Assembly: GCA_938010765.1 (NCBI GenBank)
Contig: CALLVX010000011.1
Span: 1 to 61,776 of the forward strand
Source: an uncultured Flavobacteriaceae bacterium
Lineage (GTDB): Bacteria; Bacteroidota; Bacteroidia; Flavobacteriales; Flavobacteriaceae
Reading direction: 5' to 3'
DNA length: 61,776 nt
Position numbers and translations under genes: made by a program. The notes beneath the pieces were generated by a model. That model saw nothing but the letters and a program-made list of their open reading frames with translations. It did no database searches and had not been told where the DNA came from. Shown here piece by piece: positions 26,686-36,432 of the stretch. Positions within the stretch are counted from its first letter, which is position 1; every line of letters starts with the position of its first letter.

Positions 26686-27783
26686 ATGAGAATACATGTA
26701 TTAGATGGGCTTAGAGGCTATGCGGCCCTTTTAGTAGTTTTATCGCACATGCCCCAAATCTCCGATACCGAACTTGGACGCTCGTTCTATTTAATGATTC
26801 AAGATCTTAACCTTGGTTATCTCGGTGTAGATTTGTTCTTTGTGCTAAGCGGTTTCTTGATAACTAGAATCTTGATACGGGAAAAAGAAACGGGGAAGTT
26901 TTCCTTTAAACTATTCTACATAAAGAGAGCGTTGCGAATTTTTCCTATTTATTTTCTGACCATTATAGTGTGTGGGCTTATATTTTCGTGGGAAGGAATG
27001 GGGTATTTATCCATATATACGGCTAATTATTATTTTACATTCAATGTCTCGCCACATCCTTTGCAGCATACCTGGTCGTTATCTGTTGAGGAGCATTATT
27101 ATTTAATTTGGCCTTTGATAATCTATTTCTTCGATTCAAAGACGATTCGCAACTATAGTTGGATGATCGTGGCTTTGATCGTATTATTGTCATTGGTTTT
27201 GGTCTATGAAATATTCGGGGCCGAAATTTCTGATAGGTTGATACATATGGGAACCGAGTTTAGAATTATAAGCTTGTGTTTGGGGTCTACACTTGCCTTC
27301 TGCGAAAAAAGAATCATGGGGCTAAAAAAGGAAAATGCAAGTCGTTGGCTGTTGCTGTTCGGTTTAGTGACATTTTTGTTAGTAATCCTAACGCAACAAA
27401 AAATATTCGAAGCCTGGTTTCCGCCGCATGCTATGCGCCTTTTCCTATTCTCGTTTTGCTCAACTTTCATATTTTTGTTGGTATTACTTCAGGAAAAAAG
27501 GAAGAATGCGATCGATGCCCTCTTTGGTAATAAATATATAAGATATATTGGGAATATAAGTTACGGCTTGTATCTCTACCATTTTCCCATTTTTTATGGA
27601 TGGGGAATCACAAAAGATCAATTAAACGGAAAACCCCTAGAATTTTCAGAATTTCTTCTTCCCTTACTGCTATCGGTATTGATTGCTTCCGCATCCTATA
27701 AGTTCATAGAAAAACCACTCATGAAGTGTAGGGCTAAAATGACCAGTATGCATAACGGGAAAACCCGCAAGTTACAAGTATAA
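26686..27783 (+). CDS. Membrane-bound acyltransferase (OafA/Acyl_transf_3 family)
   Basis: The 365-residue protein has ten or so hydrophobic segments. The family start is LDGLRGYAALLVVLSHM, where Arg and His are typical catalytic/binding residues. DLFFVLSGFLITRIL and TWSLSVEEHYYLIWPL are further signatures. It would transfer an acyl group to a cell-surface sugar such as O-antigen, capsule or peptidoglycan. It follows copy B of the shared promoter element, so it may be co-regulated with the T4SS, for example to modify the envelope. Substrate is unknown. Confidence 0.9.
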   Translation: MRIHVLDGLRGYAALLVVLSHMPQISDTELGRSFYLMIQDLNLGYLGVDLFFVLSGFLITRILIREKETGKFSFKLFYIKRALRIFPIYFLTIIVCGLIFSWEGMGYLSIYTANYYFTFNVSPHPLQHTWSLSVEEHYYLIWPLIIYFFDSKTIRNYSWMIVALIVLLSLVLVYEIFGAEISDRLIHMGTEFRIISLCLGSTLAFCEKRIMGLKKENASRWLLLFGLVTFLLVILTQQKIFEAWFPPHAMRLFLFSFCSTFIFLLVLLQEKRKNAIDALFGNKYIRYIGNISYGLYLYHFPIFYGWGITKDQLNGKPLEFSEFLLPLLLSVLIASASYKFIEKPLMKCRAKMTSMHNGKTRKLQV

Positions 27784-28078
27784 AGTCAACTTCTTTTAAT
27801 GGCATTGCCCTTTCCGGGTAAATATTCGATGGCCACATTTTTTATGCAATTCGGCAATCAACGATATGCACCTTTTAAAGCTGCGTATTCGAAAAACGAG
27901 TCTTATCCCTTTTTTACCGTTTTCCGACCCTTAGAAGGTGGTCAAAAGCACTTAATCCTATTTAAGACACTACTAATGGGGTTTTGCCATAGGTTCGAAA
28001 TTAACCTCAAAATCTTTGGAAGCCCTTAATAATAGGGGGTTTTATCCAAAATAAGCTTATTGGGGCAATTCTTGAAAA
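27784..28078. other. Intergenic region without recognised gene
   Basis: About 295 bp lie between the acyltransferase and promoter copy C. A 76-codon frame (27799-28029) is rich in Phe and lacks any family resemblance, so I do not call it. No terminator hairpin is evident. Confidence 0.4.
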
Positions 28079-28169
28079 TCACTTATTCGGCTATTTTTCC
28101 ACATGTGTATCCCATAGGCACCACTTATTACTAAGCACATGATTATTGGATGAATGACCAGTACATTTA
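28079..28169 (+). promoter_or_regulatory. CACTTATT double-site promoter, copy C (T4SS operon)
   Basis: TCACTTATT at 28079 and ACCACTTATTACT at 28120 are 42 bp apart, with CTATTTTTCC between. G-TACATTTA, a TAnnTTT-type -7 box (28162-28169), begins exactly 39 bp after the second CACTTATT starts. It lies about 105 bp before the first gene of the secretion operon and is the evident operon promoter. Similarity to copies A and B extends through the spacer (for example ATAGGnACC before the second site). Confidence 0.78.
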
Positions 28170-28274
28170 ACCATAACTAAAAAGATAAAAGACACTTTTT
28201 AAAAAAAAGAGCCTTACTACAAACTACAGCTAGTCGCTGTTTTGTGAAACAGTATCGGCATTAAAATTAAACTT

Positions 28275-30251
28275 ATGAAAGACGAAAAGTTACCGGTAGA
28301 TTCGCTTCTTATATTGGTTTTTGGAGTTTGTTTCGTGTTGCTGTCAGTGGAAAATTATATTGCCTATTATAACTTTTTTTCAGACCACGGGCTAGTACAT
28401 GAAAACTTTACCAGCTTTATCGAGTATGTAGTCGGCCTTATAGCGGTTCATGAATCCCCGGTGCTTCTTAGGTTTTCATGTTTATTGGCAATGACCGGTG
28501 CTTGTCTCGGCTTTAAAGTCAAAAAGAAACCTGAAGAAGATGAAAAGCAGAACATCTACCTTATCATCACCTTGGTTTGTTTCCTGATCTTTGTTATTAC
28601 CCCTGCCTTAAATGCAAATTTCTACATCAACGCAGCGCTATCGTTCTTATCTTTTTCGGTATTTATAGCGGCCTTCATAAGAGTACGAAGACATTTTAAA
28701 TATTTTGGTAGTGCCGATGAGTTTAACGAAAAAAACGAAGTATTCAAACAAGGTAAAAATGTAATGGAAAACCCGTATTCGGTCAACTTTAAGACCGACA
28801 ATGGTACTGTAAATGTGGTAAACCCTTTTAGGGCTACTATGGTACTGGGAACTCCTGGGTCTGGTAAGTCGTACTCTGTTATTGAAGAGTATATACGCCA
28901 ACATATACAGAAAAAATTCACCATGATGGTGTATGATTTCAAATTTCCTTCCCTGGCAAATGAAACCTTGGCCTTTTTTGAATACTACAAAGAAGTATAT
29001 GATATTACCCCTAAATTCACCGTGGTTTCATTAGATGACCTTGCTCAGTCTAATTTCGTTAACCCAATTAGCCCGGACCTGATCCGTAAGGCGGCCGATG
29101 CTATAGAAGCATCACAAACGGTACTTTTCAACCTGAACAAGGAATGGATTACCAAGAAAGACTTTTTTGCCCAATCGGCCATTTCGTATTTCGCATGCTG
29201 TATTTACTTTCTAAAAATCTATGAAGGCGGAAAATACTGTACGTTGCCACATGCAATTTCATTGGCATCCTGTCCCGACGAAAATGTTTTTAAGGTTTTT
29301 CAAAACTATCCGGAACTCAAGTTTTTTATGACACCCTTTGCCGATGCATTGGCCAAAGAGGCCTATGAGCAATTAGCAGGGCAAACGGCCTCTGCAAGGA
29401 TACCCTTGTCTCAATTGGCTACCAAAGAATTATTTTGGGTGATGGGCAACAATGTATACCCCGATATGAACGTCTCTTTGGCTATCAACAATCCTGAAGA
29501 ACCCACAATTTTCATATTGGCAAATTCGCCTTCTACACAGACCACCAATTCCCCTGCACTGGGTCTTATAGCTACCCAAATACTCAAAGAAATCAACAAA
29601 CAAGGGAAACAACCTTGTTCGGTAATTATAGATGAGCTCCCCACCATGTATTTTATGGGCCTAGACAATTTGATCGCTACCGCAAGATCTAATAAAATTT
29701 CTACGACCATCGGGATGCAGGATCTAGAACAGCTAAAACGTGATTATGGAGATAAGATCGCGGAGACTATTTTCAATATTGTAGGGAATATTTTTAGTGG
29801 ATCGGTACGTAGTGGTACCGCTACGAAACTGCAAGAGATTTTTGGAAAGAAAAAGCAAAAACTAAAGAATGTATCGGTAGATACCGGCAGTACGTCCTAT
29901 ACCATTAATGAAAGTTTAGACTTTGCAATACCGGTTTCGACCATATCCCAATTATCTCAAGGAGAATTTGTCGGGATTGTCGCCGATAATTTTGGCGAAG
30001 AGATCGAACGTAAAATTTTCAGGGGAAAAATAAAGGTAGACAAACGAACCGATCAGGTCAAAACACCGATGCCGATTGTTATTGAAGAGTCTGAATTGGT
30101 TGGCTTGGTCGATGGGAATTTTAAGCGCATCGTAGACGAGATAGACATTTTGTTGGCGTTTGAACTAGATAAGATTGCGAACAAGGCCAAAGAAGCTTCA
30201 AAAGAAAAAGCGACACCAGTAATGGAAAAAACAGGAACTAATGGTAAGTAA
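28275..30251 (+). CDS. Type IV coupling ATPase (VirD4/TraG-family)
   Basis: The 658-residue protein has several hydrophobic segments within the first 135 residues, then an ATPase domain with Walker A GTPGSGKS (about residue 191) and Walker B SVIIDELPTMYF (about 450). The segment NKISTTIGMQDLEQLKRDYG and GNIFSGSVRSGTA match the TraD/TraG/VirD4 family as found in Bacteroidetes (MobC/TraD-like). It would receive substrates in the cytoplasm and hand them to the channel. It is the first gene of the operon and overlaps the M23 peptidase gene by 11 bp. No relaxase gene accompanies it, which suggests protein substrates. Confidence 0.92.
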   Translation: MKDEKLPVDSLLILVFGVCFVLLSVENYIAYYNFFSDHGLVHENFTSFIEYVVGLIAVHESPVLLRFSCLLAMTGACLGFKVKKKPEEDEKQNIYLIITLVCFLIFVITPALNANFYINAALSFLSFSVFIAAFIRVRRHFKYFGSADEFNEKNEVFKQGKNVMENPYSVNFKTDNGTVNVVNPFRATMVLGTPGSGKSYSVIEEYIRQHIQKKFTMMVYDFKFPSLANETLAFFEYYKEVYDITPKFTVVSLDDLAQSNFVNPISPDLIRKAADAIEASQTVLFNLNKEWITKKDFFAQSAISYFACCIYFLKIYEGGKYCTLPHAISLASCPDENVFKVFQNYPELKFFMTPFADALAKEAYEQLAGQTASARIPLSQLATKELFWVMGNNVYPDMNVSLAINNPEEPTIFILANSPSTQTTNSPALGLIATQILKEINKQGKQPCSVIIDELPTMYFMGLDNLIATARSNKISTTIGMQDLEQLKRDYGDKIAETIFNIVGNIFSGSVRSGTATKLQEIFGKKKQKLKNVSVDTGSTSYTINESLDFAIPVSTISQLSQGEFVGIVADNFGEEIERKIFRGKIKVDKRTDQVKTPMPIVIEESELVGLVDGNFKRIVDEIDILLAFELDKIANKAKEASKEKATPVMEKTGTNGK

Positions 30252-30783
30252 GATACAAACAATAGCAGTTTTCTTGGCACTTGTTTGCGGGTGTTTACTT
30301 GGTGCGCAAAACAAAAAGGGGTTTTCCTTGGACGCAAATAGTGGCTTGCCCGTATTCTTCCCCTTGGCGAAGAAAGATTTTGTAAAACTGTCATCGGCCT
30401 ATGGTTATAGATACCATCCGATAAGGCATAAAGTAAAAAAACACCGAGGCTTGGATTTGGTGGCAAAGATGGGAAAACCGGTATATGCGTCTGCCAAGGG
30501 TAAGGTAATAACCAATGATCGGCATGCAGGTTACGGAAATAGAATTGTACTGCAGCACGCCAATGGTATTAAGACCCTTTATGGGCATTTAATGAAAAGT
30601 AAGGTGCGCAAGGGGCAAACCGTAAAAAAAGGAGAGATAATTGGTTTAGTCGGTCAAACAGGACAGACGACAGGGCCTCATTTACATTACGAGATTTGGA
30701 TAAAATCAAAAAAAATAGATCCGATCAGTTTCTGGAGCAAAGTAATCTCGGAGCAAAATAAGGAAGCGGTCGTAGTAAAATAA
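30241..30783 (+). CDS. M23 family zinc metallopeptidase of the T4SS
   Basis: The 180-residue exported protein has a signal peptide ending near LLGAQ. A lysostaphin-type M23 fold follows: the zinc ligands are HRGLDLV (H and D, about residues 68-72) and PHLHYE (about 146-150). GYGNRIVLQHANGIKTLYGH lies between. It should cut peptide crosslinks in peptidoglycan to make room for the secretion channel, the job usually done by the VirB1 lytic transglycosylase. All ligands are present, so it is probably active. It overlaps the coupling-protein gene by 11 bp. Confidence 0.92.
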   Translation: MVSKIQTIAVFLALVCGCLLGAQNKKGFSLDANSGLPVFFPLAKKDFVKLSSAYGYRYHPIRHKVKKHRGLDLVAKMGKPVYASAKGKVITNDRHAGYGNRIVLQHANGIKTLYGHLMKSKVRKGQTVKKGEIIGLVGQTGQTTGPHLHYEIWIKSKKIDPISFWSKVISEQNKEAVVVK

Positions 30784-30802
30784 TAATTGAATATATAAGA
30801 AA

Positions 30803-31876
30803 ATGGACAAAAAGAAAAAAATAATAGCATCAGCAGTCTTTGGAGTATTCGTGATAGCAGTGGGCATTTTTGCCAAAACAGTGCTATTTGCGTCTGACGA
30901 ACCAAAAAAAACAGGCTTCTCATTGTTGACCCCCGATGTAGATGAAGATGGCATCGATAGCGTAACCAAAAAGAAAAGCTATGATATGGAAATCATGAAT
31001 CCAAGTTTTGTCGATGACTCAAAATTAATTGAAGACGAAGAAAAAGACACGAGCGAAACTCAATATACTGAGTATGACTTATTTCAAAGGGCACAAAGAG
31101 AAGCAGACTCTATATCGCAAGCAACAGGAGAGGCCGATTTTGGACAACAAGTAGATCCAGAACTATTGGCCCTTATGCAAATGCAGGAACAAATGATGGC
31201 CTCCCAGGCGGCAGGAAGCTCCGCAAACGCCGCCGCCGGTGGGCAACAGGCACAGACGGCTCAGGTAGCACCTGAAAAGGAGCTTACATTAAACGAGATC
31301 CGTAGTAAGAACGAGCAATCAGGTAACTTTTTTCAAGGGGCCGGCGGCGTAGGCGAGCATACCAATACCCTAGACCTTGTACCGGGTGAAACGGTAGATC
31401 AAGGAATCTTGGTAAAGGGTAGTACCGTGGCTATTCGAACAAAGCAAGCGGTGCGACTCAGAGACCCAGATTTAACCATCCCCAAAGGGGCCATCTTATA
31501 CGGAAAAGCCTCGTTCGACGGTGGGGACCGGTTGCAAATAGATATTGTAAGCTATAAGGTGAAAAGCAAATTAACACCTATTGATCTGGTCATTTATGAT
31601 TTTGATGGCCGGGAAGGGATACACCTTGGTAACAAAACCTGGCCCAAGATTCCTTCAAAAGTGGCCAAGGAGGTCTTTAATTATGTGAAGCAAAAAGGAA
31701 CACAGGCGGCTACTTTTGGCGGCAATAATAAAATAGACCTAGATGAGGCAAAAGACGTGGCAATTGTTTCGACGATTAAGGAAGTTACCGAAGAATTACT
31801 AGATAAAAAGCGAGTCTTTATGCCACGGAAATACAACCTGTGGATTTATACCAACACTAAAAGAGAACGAAGATGA
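30803..31876 (+). CDS. traM: VirB10-like channel protein (Bacteroidetes TraM family)
   Basis: The 357-residue protein has one N-terminal membrane segment (about residues 7-28) and a long acidic/Gln/Ala-rich periplasmic linker (about 40-170). The C-terminal domain (about 190-355) matches Bacteroidetes TraM: VDQGILVKGSTVAIRTKQAV, PKGAILYGKASF, VIYDFDGREGIHL and the closing segment MPRKYNLWIYTN. It would span the envelope and couple inner and outer membrane parts of the channel. It ends four bases into the VirB4-like gene (ATGA overlap). Confidence 0.87.
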   Translation: MDKKKKIIASAVFGVFVIAVGIFAKTVLFASDEPKKTGFSLLTPDVDEDGIDSVTKKKSYDMEIMNPSFVDDSKLIEDEEKDTSETQYTEYDLFQRAQREADSISQATGEADFGQQVDPELLALMQMQEQMMASQAAGSSANAAAGGQQAQTAQVAPEKELTLNEIRSKNEQSGNFFQGAGGVGEHTNTLDLVPGETVDQGILVKGSTVAIRTKQAVRLRDPDLTIPKGAILYGKASFDGGDRLQIDIVSYKVKSKLTPIDLVIYDFDGREGIHLGNKTWPKIPSKVAKEVFNYVKQKGTQAATFGGNNKIDLDEAKDVAIVSTIKEVTEELLDKKRVFMPRKYNLWIYTNTKRERR

Positions 31877-34221
31877 AAAGTGCAAACTTAGAAGAAGTAC
31901 TACCAATTTTTGCAGTGGAGAACAATTTGCTTATTTCAAAGAAAGGAGATATTAGCGTTGTATATAAATTGAATTTACCGCAGATCTACTCTTTGGATAC
32001 CAATGCCTTTGAGCACATAAATGTCATTTTTGACAAATTTATTCGGTCTTTCCCTTCAAATACGGTCATACAAAAGCAAGATTATTTCTTTGTAGATAAG
32101 GTAAAAGGCGCATTGGCCGAAGCCGAAACGATTCTATCGAGGAGCGATAATCAGTTTTATTACGAAAAACCGACCCTTAGTCATGAATGCTACCTAATAA
32201 TAACAAAAGATTCTAAGAATAGTATTTCGTTGCATGCAAATCCGAAATTGTACGAAACCTATATGGAGGATATTGAGGATTTTCTAAGACTTACCGTAGC
32301 GAATTTCTCTTTTTTGACCAAAGAAGACTATTTTACGGCAAAACGCCTAAAAGATGATGAGATTACAGATCTTTTAGGAGTGTACTTTTCCCTATCCCAG
32401 GAGGGCGATTCGGTGCTCAAGGATATTTTCTTGGACAAATCACTGCAGGTAGGAAGCAAGCATGCCGAAATCTATAGCATTTCGTCGAATATGCAGTTGC
32501 CCATTACGATGGAAACGACTACAAGGCATGCCGATTTCTCGACGCCCAAAACAGATTTTCAGATCCCTTTTATACAACCTATTGCAGTGGGGTTAGATTG
32601 TAACCATGTGTACAACCAAGTAATCTATGTAGAAAAATCGGAGAAAATATTTGCCCAACTAAAGACTACCCTTAATAAATTCAAGAGTTTGTCGGTACTC
32701 TCGAAAGAGAACAAACTTACCTATGATCATATTAATGACCTAATCGAGAATGTACTTGAAAAAGAATTAAAATTCATAAAGCAGCACTATAGCGTACTTA
32801 TTTGGAGTGAAACCCCAGAAGAGTTGGAAGAAAACAGAACCGAACTCAGAAATGTGTTTCGTAGTATGAGTATCACCCCTTACCAAGTAAAATTTGCGCT
32901 AGAAAATATTTATTTGAACAATTGTCCTGGAGCCGCTATTTTTATCGATGAAAATTTTCGGTTCATAGGAGTATCAGAGCAATCGCCGGTACTTATGAAT
33001 TTCGAGAGTTATTACGAAGGTAATAAAGACGGTATTTTATTATGTGACCGTAAAAACGGCTCGCCGCTTCGACTAGATCTTTGGGACGAGCCCGTAAAAA
33101 GAGGGCTGATCGTAAATCGAAATCGCCTCATTTTTGGCCCTTCTGGGACCGGTAAATCTTTTCTGATCAATCATATTGCCAGTCAGTACTACGAGCAAGG
33201 GCATCATATCGTAATGATCGATATAGGGAATTCATACAAAAAACTTTGTCATTTATGTAAAGGACAATATTTCACCTACGATGTGGGGGAGCCCCTGCAG
33301 TTCAACCCTTTCTTTATGGGAGATGAAAAAATTAACGTAGACAAGAAAGTATTTATTATTTCCCTGGTCATGTTTTTGTGGAAAGGAAATGACTCCTATA
33401 AAAGAGAGGAGAAGCAAATTTTGGCCATGTACATCGATGCATACTATGAAATGCTCGATAAAGAGCCCGAGGTTTTTCCTTGTATGTCCTCCTTTTTCGA
33501 GTTTGTATGTGATTCGACCGTCCTTGAAAAGGAAGCGGTTTACTTTGATAAGTTGAGTTTTAAACTTTCGCTTCAGGATTTTCACGATGGCAAATTCGCC
33601 GAAGTCCTAAACTCTAAGAACCCGATAAACCTTGTAACGGAGCGTTTTATCGTATTCGAGATGGATAATATCAAAGATCACCCGGTTTTATTCCCATTGG
33701 TGACCATGCTTTGTATCGATGTGGTAATGAGTAAAATACGACAGGTGCCGGCTGCCAAAAAATCTATTTTCATAGATGAGTGCTGGAAACCAATTTCTAG
33801 TGGCGACATGGCCGAATTTATTAAATACCTCTATAAGACCGTACGTAAATTTTATGGTGAAGTAGCGATTGCTACCCAAGATGTAGAAGATATTTTGGAT
33901 ACCGCTGCAGGACCGGCAATGATCAACAACACCGATACAATGATCTTATTGTCCCATAAAAAGAAGATGGGCGCAAAAGATAAATTTGCCAAACACCTCT
34001 CGTTTAGTGAAAGCGATTTGGAGAAACTATTTTCTACAGATAAAAGAGAGGTCTACATTAAGGTGGGTAACATCTCGAATGTATATAAGGTAAGCGTTTC
34101 GCCAGAGCGGTATGCCTGTTACTCATCAAATGCCGATGAAAACAAGGGCATCTATGCAAGTTATAAGGAATCTGGGAACATGGAGCTGGCATTGAACGAA
34201 TTTGTTGAAAAAAATAAATAA
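31873..34221 (+). CDS. traG: VirB4-like conjugation ATPase (Bacteroidetes TraG family)
   Basis: The 782-residue protein has an N-terminal TraG-like domain that starts EEVLPIFAVENNLLISKKGD. The C-terminal ATPase has Walker A FGPSGTGKSF (about residue 420), Walker B KSIFIDECWKP (about 631) and a following VRKFYGEVAIATQDVEDIL segment typical of VirB4. It powers pilus and channel assembly at the inner membrane. It is the most conserved T4SS protein and gives the firmest identification of the system. It is full length with both motifs intact. Confidence 0.95.
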   Translation: MKSANLEEVLPIFAVENNLLISKKGDISVVYKLNLPQIYSLDTNAFEHINVIFDKFIRSFPSNTVIQKQDYFFVDKVKGALAEAETILSRSDNQFYYEKPTLSHECYLIITKDSKNSISLHANPKLYETYMEDIEDFLRLTVANFSFLTKEDYFTAKRLKDDEITDLLGVYFSLSQEGDSVLKDIFLDKSLQVGSKHAEIYSISSNMQLPITMETTTRHADFSTPKTDFQIPFIQPIAVGLDCNHVYNQVIYVEKSEKIFAQLKTTLNKFKSLSVLSKENKLTYDHINDLIENVLEKELKFIKQHYSVLIWSETPEELEENRTELRNVFRSMSITPYQVKFALENIYLNNCPGAAIFIDENFRFIGVSEQSPVLMNFESYYEGNKDGILLCDRKNGSPLRLDLWDEPVKRGLIVNRNRLIFGPSGTGKSFLINHIASQYYEQGHHIVMIDIGNSYKKLCHLCKGQYFTYDVGEPLQFNPFFMGDEKINVDKKVFIISLVMFLWKGNDSYKREEKQILAMYIDAYYEMLDKEPEVFPCMSSFFEFVCDSTVLEKEAVYFDKLSFKLSLQDFHDGKFAEVLNSKNPINLVTERFIVFEMDNIKDHPVLFPLVTMLCIDVVMSKIRQVPAAKKSIFIDECWKPISSGDMAEFIKYLYKTVRKFYGEVAIATQDVEDILDTAAGPAMINNTDTMILLSHKKKMGAKDKFAKHLSFSESDLEKLFSTDKREVYIKVGNISNVYKVSVSPERYACYSSNADENKGIYASYKESGNMELALNEFVEKNK

Positions 34222-34249
34222 AGAAAATAATTAGAGAAAAATAAAGAAG

Positions 34250-35089
34250 ATGAAAAATCGAATTGTATTACTTATCGCTGTTTGTCTAGGTTTAGGCGGG
34301 TATGCACAAAAAGAAATGAACGTTTTGCCAGTACAGGAAACCGTGTTCGTTTCAGATATAAAGACCACTCATTTGATCTTTGAGGAGAACGTTAATTACT
34401 TAGATCTGGGCTCGCCCTATTTCGTAGCGGATACCTTGCAACCCATTGTCAAAATCAAACATATTGGGGAAGATGTAGGGAAGCCAATAAGCCAAGAAAC
34501 AAATCTTACCGTAATTACCGAAAGTGGTGTTTACTACTCAATACCACTGCGGTATAATAGGGATACGAAAGACCTTACCTATCGGCTTAAAGCCACAAAA
34601 GAACATATCGACGCTGTTCACCAAGAGAAAAAGGCACTCGACAAGAACGAGATGGAAATTGAACGGTTCATTAGTTCCTTAAAATTTGCCAAACCCAATG
34701 TAGACCTTGTAAATAAAAAGGAAGATTTTGAAATCAAGATCAAGGGTATTTATTACCAGCGAGATTATATGGCCATACAGGTAGCCCTGTATAACGGTTC
34801 TACTATTGATCTTGATATTGATCAAATTTTGTTCAGGCTAAAACTAAAAAAGAGAGTTGCCAGCGATTATATCTATCAGGAACGTATTGTTAAGCCGATT
34901 CAAATTGTAGATGAAGTTAAAAAAATCAAAGGCTTCAATACCAAGACCATGGTCATGATCTTTAAAAAGTTCACCCCCAATGAGAACGAAAGTTTGGTGA
35001 TCGATGTGTTGGAAGCCAATGGTGGTAGATCCTCTAAACTAACGATTGCTAGGAAAAAGTTGTTAAACCCTAAGTCAATACGGTTATGA
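34250..35089 (+). CDS. traN: VirB9-like protein (Bacteroidetes TraN family, DUF4138)
   Basis: The 279-residue protein has a signal peptide ending near GGYAQ. The start of the mature part, VSDIKTTHLIFEENVNYLDL, followed by GSPYFVAD, is the recognisable TraN pattern, and DIDQILFRLKLKKR with a later beta-rich segment follows. VirB9/TraN proteins form the outer-membrane ring with VirB10. The gene overlaps the next one by 4 bp (ATGA). Confidence 0.88.
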   Translation: MKNRIVLLIAVCLGLGGYAQKEMNVLPVQETVFVSDIKTTHLIFEENVNYLDLGSPYFVADTLQPIVKIKHIGEDVGKPISQETNLTVITESGVYYSIPLRYNRDTKDLTYRLKATKEHIDAVHQEKKALDKNEMEIERFISSLKFAKPNVDLVNKKEDFEIKIKGIYYQRDYMAIQVALYNGSTIDLDIDQILFRLKLKKRVASDYIYQERIVKPIQIVDEVKKIKGFNTKTMVMIFKKFTPNENESLVIDVLEANGGRSSKLTIARKKLLNPKSIRL

Positions 35090-35661
35090 AAAATTTAGCA
35101 CTATTAATAATGCTGTGTTGTTCTCTCTATGGCTGGGCGCAACCGTCGGTCCCAAAACCAACGTTGACCAAGCCAGATATACCCGATTTTGCCTCTATGT
35201 TTGCTCTTCGACTAGGGGATTATATCGACCCGGCCACTGCAGCGATCACCTATATTGAAGCTTGGATGGTACAAAACGTAAATGCATCACATGACAAGAC
35301 GGCAAGAGAATTTACGGCAATGGCGGCAACCGCTTTAGTAGAACATAATTCTCGGGAAAATGTGAATCCTGTGAGGCAAGAAATATTGCCTCTTAACTAC
35401 AGAGGGCTTTGTGATGGTTTTATTGGGGGAGGATTGAACCGAAAAAAAAAGGTGTGCGATGCAAAAAGGGCATACATCCTAAAGGCTTCGAAAGTGGTGA
35501 ACGATTTTGTTTATGCGGGAACGCGCTATAAAGTGCACAATGGTATCGTAGACCAAATTGGCGAGAAATATACCGCTATCATCAACAACCTGCGATATGA
35601 ATTACGGCAAATGGAAATAGAAAAAGAACGACGGGGTATAATGGCACGAATTATACGTTAA
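35086..35661 (+). CDS. Exported T4SS-operon protein of unknown function (1 of 5)
   Basis: The 191-residue protein has a cleavable signal (MKNLALLIMLCCSLYGWAQ). The mature part is mostly helical; it contains LRLGDYIDPATAAITYIEAW and a Cys pair (RGLCDGFIGG, KKVCDAKRAYIL) that could form a disulfide. The C-terminus is a basic amphipathic helix. I recognise no family. It is the first of five consecutive small exported proteins, in the position where other Bacteroidetes systems have TraI/TraO-type genes. A periplasmic assembly or VirB5-like pilus-tip role is a guess from position and size. Confidence 0.75.
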   Translation: MKNLALLIMLCCSLYGWAQPSVPKPTLTKPDIPDFASMFALRLGDYIDPATAAITYIEAWMVQNVNASHDKTAREFTAMAATALVEHNSRENVNPVRQEILPLNYRGLCDGFIGGGLNRKKKVCDAKRAYILKASKVVNDFVYAGTRYKVHNGIVDQIGEKYTAIINNLRYELRQMEIEKERRGIMARIIR

Positions 35662-35825
35662 CATAGGGCCGGTTATAAAAATGAAACCCAAAGGGAACAT
35701 TGTTTCGGTCACATATGGTGAACAGCGTCTCGGTGAGCTCGCTTAACAAAATAGACACTCTAAAAAAGATATAGTCGGGCAGGCAGAAAAGACTTGAACA
35801 AGTATTGAATTTAAAAAAAAATAGC

Positions 35826-36422
35826 ATGAAAGCACAACATCTGATAACCATAATATTTTTGCTTGTATACAACCTCTGCAACGCGCAATGGTGGTATTAT
35901 AAGAATAGTGATAATACTACCCAACGCAAGATCATGGCGATAGATGCTGAACTGGTACTTTCAATCGGTGCGAACGCAGACATGATCTTGGCGGTACCGA
36001 ATGCAGAGACCCATCTACGCCTATTACTAAGAAGTGATTACAGACGAGACCGCCGATTCGATAAGAATAGTTCTTTTATTGCCGGGACGACCCTGATCGC
36101 AGGTATGGCCATAGGGAATGAGATTGCGAATAGCGCCTTTGCGAGAAACAAAACACCCTATTTTGCCTTGAACAAAAAAAAATATAGAGATAGGGTATCG
36201 AACAATATCGTTGACTTGGCTTTTTTGCAGGGAATAGATCCCACAAGAGTACGAACTGCCGATAGGCAGGCGATTTACAGAATTCGAAGAGAAATTATAA
36301 GAAACTATTCCGGAGACGAGAAGATAATGCGAAAATTGGTCTTCTTGGCAGCAGCACTCTACGCCTTCGACAATAGTCCGCAACTATTCGAATTGCTAAG
36401 AAACGGTGAAATAATTTTATAA
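35826..36422 (+). CDS. Exported T4SS-operon protein of unknown function (2 of 5)
   Basis: I start at MKAQHLITIIFLLVYNLCNAQ, a signal peptide, seven codons inside a longer frame. The 198-residue protein continues WWYYKNSDNTTQRKIMAIDA and has one moderately hydrophobic stretch (FIAGTTLIAGMAIGNEIANS, about residues 85-104) that may be a second membrane-associated helix. The rest is basic and helical. No family recognised. A 160-bp gap with no clear terminator separates it from the previous gene. Confidence 0.72.
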   Translation: MKAQHLITIIFLLVYNLCNAQWWYYKNSDNTTQRKIMAIDAELVLSIGANADMILAVPNAETHLRLLLRSDYRRDRRFDKNSSFIAGTTLIAGMAIGNEIANSAFARNKTPYFALNKKKYRDRVSNNIVDLAFLQGIDPTRVRTADRQAIYRIRREIIRNYSGDEKIMRKLVFLAAALYAFDNSPQLFELLRNGEIIL

Positions 36423-36432
36423 AATAAGAAAG

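Noticed and set aside
27799..28029. Plus-strand 76-codon frame
   Set aside because: No similarity, Phe-rich, and it overlaps the region before promoter copy C.
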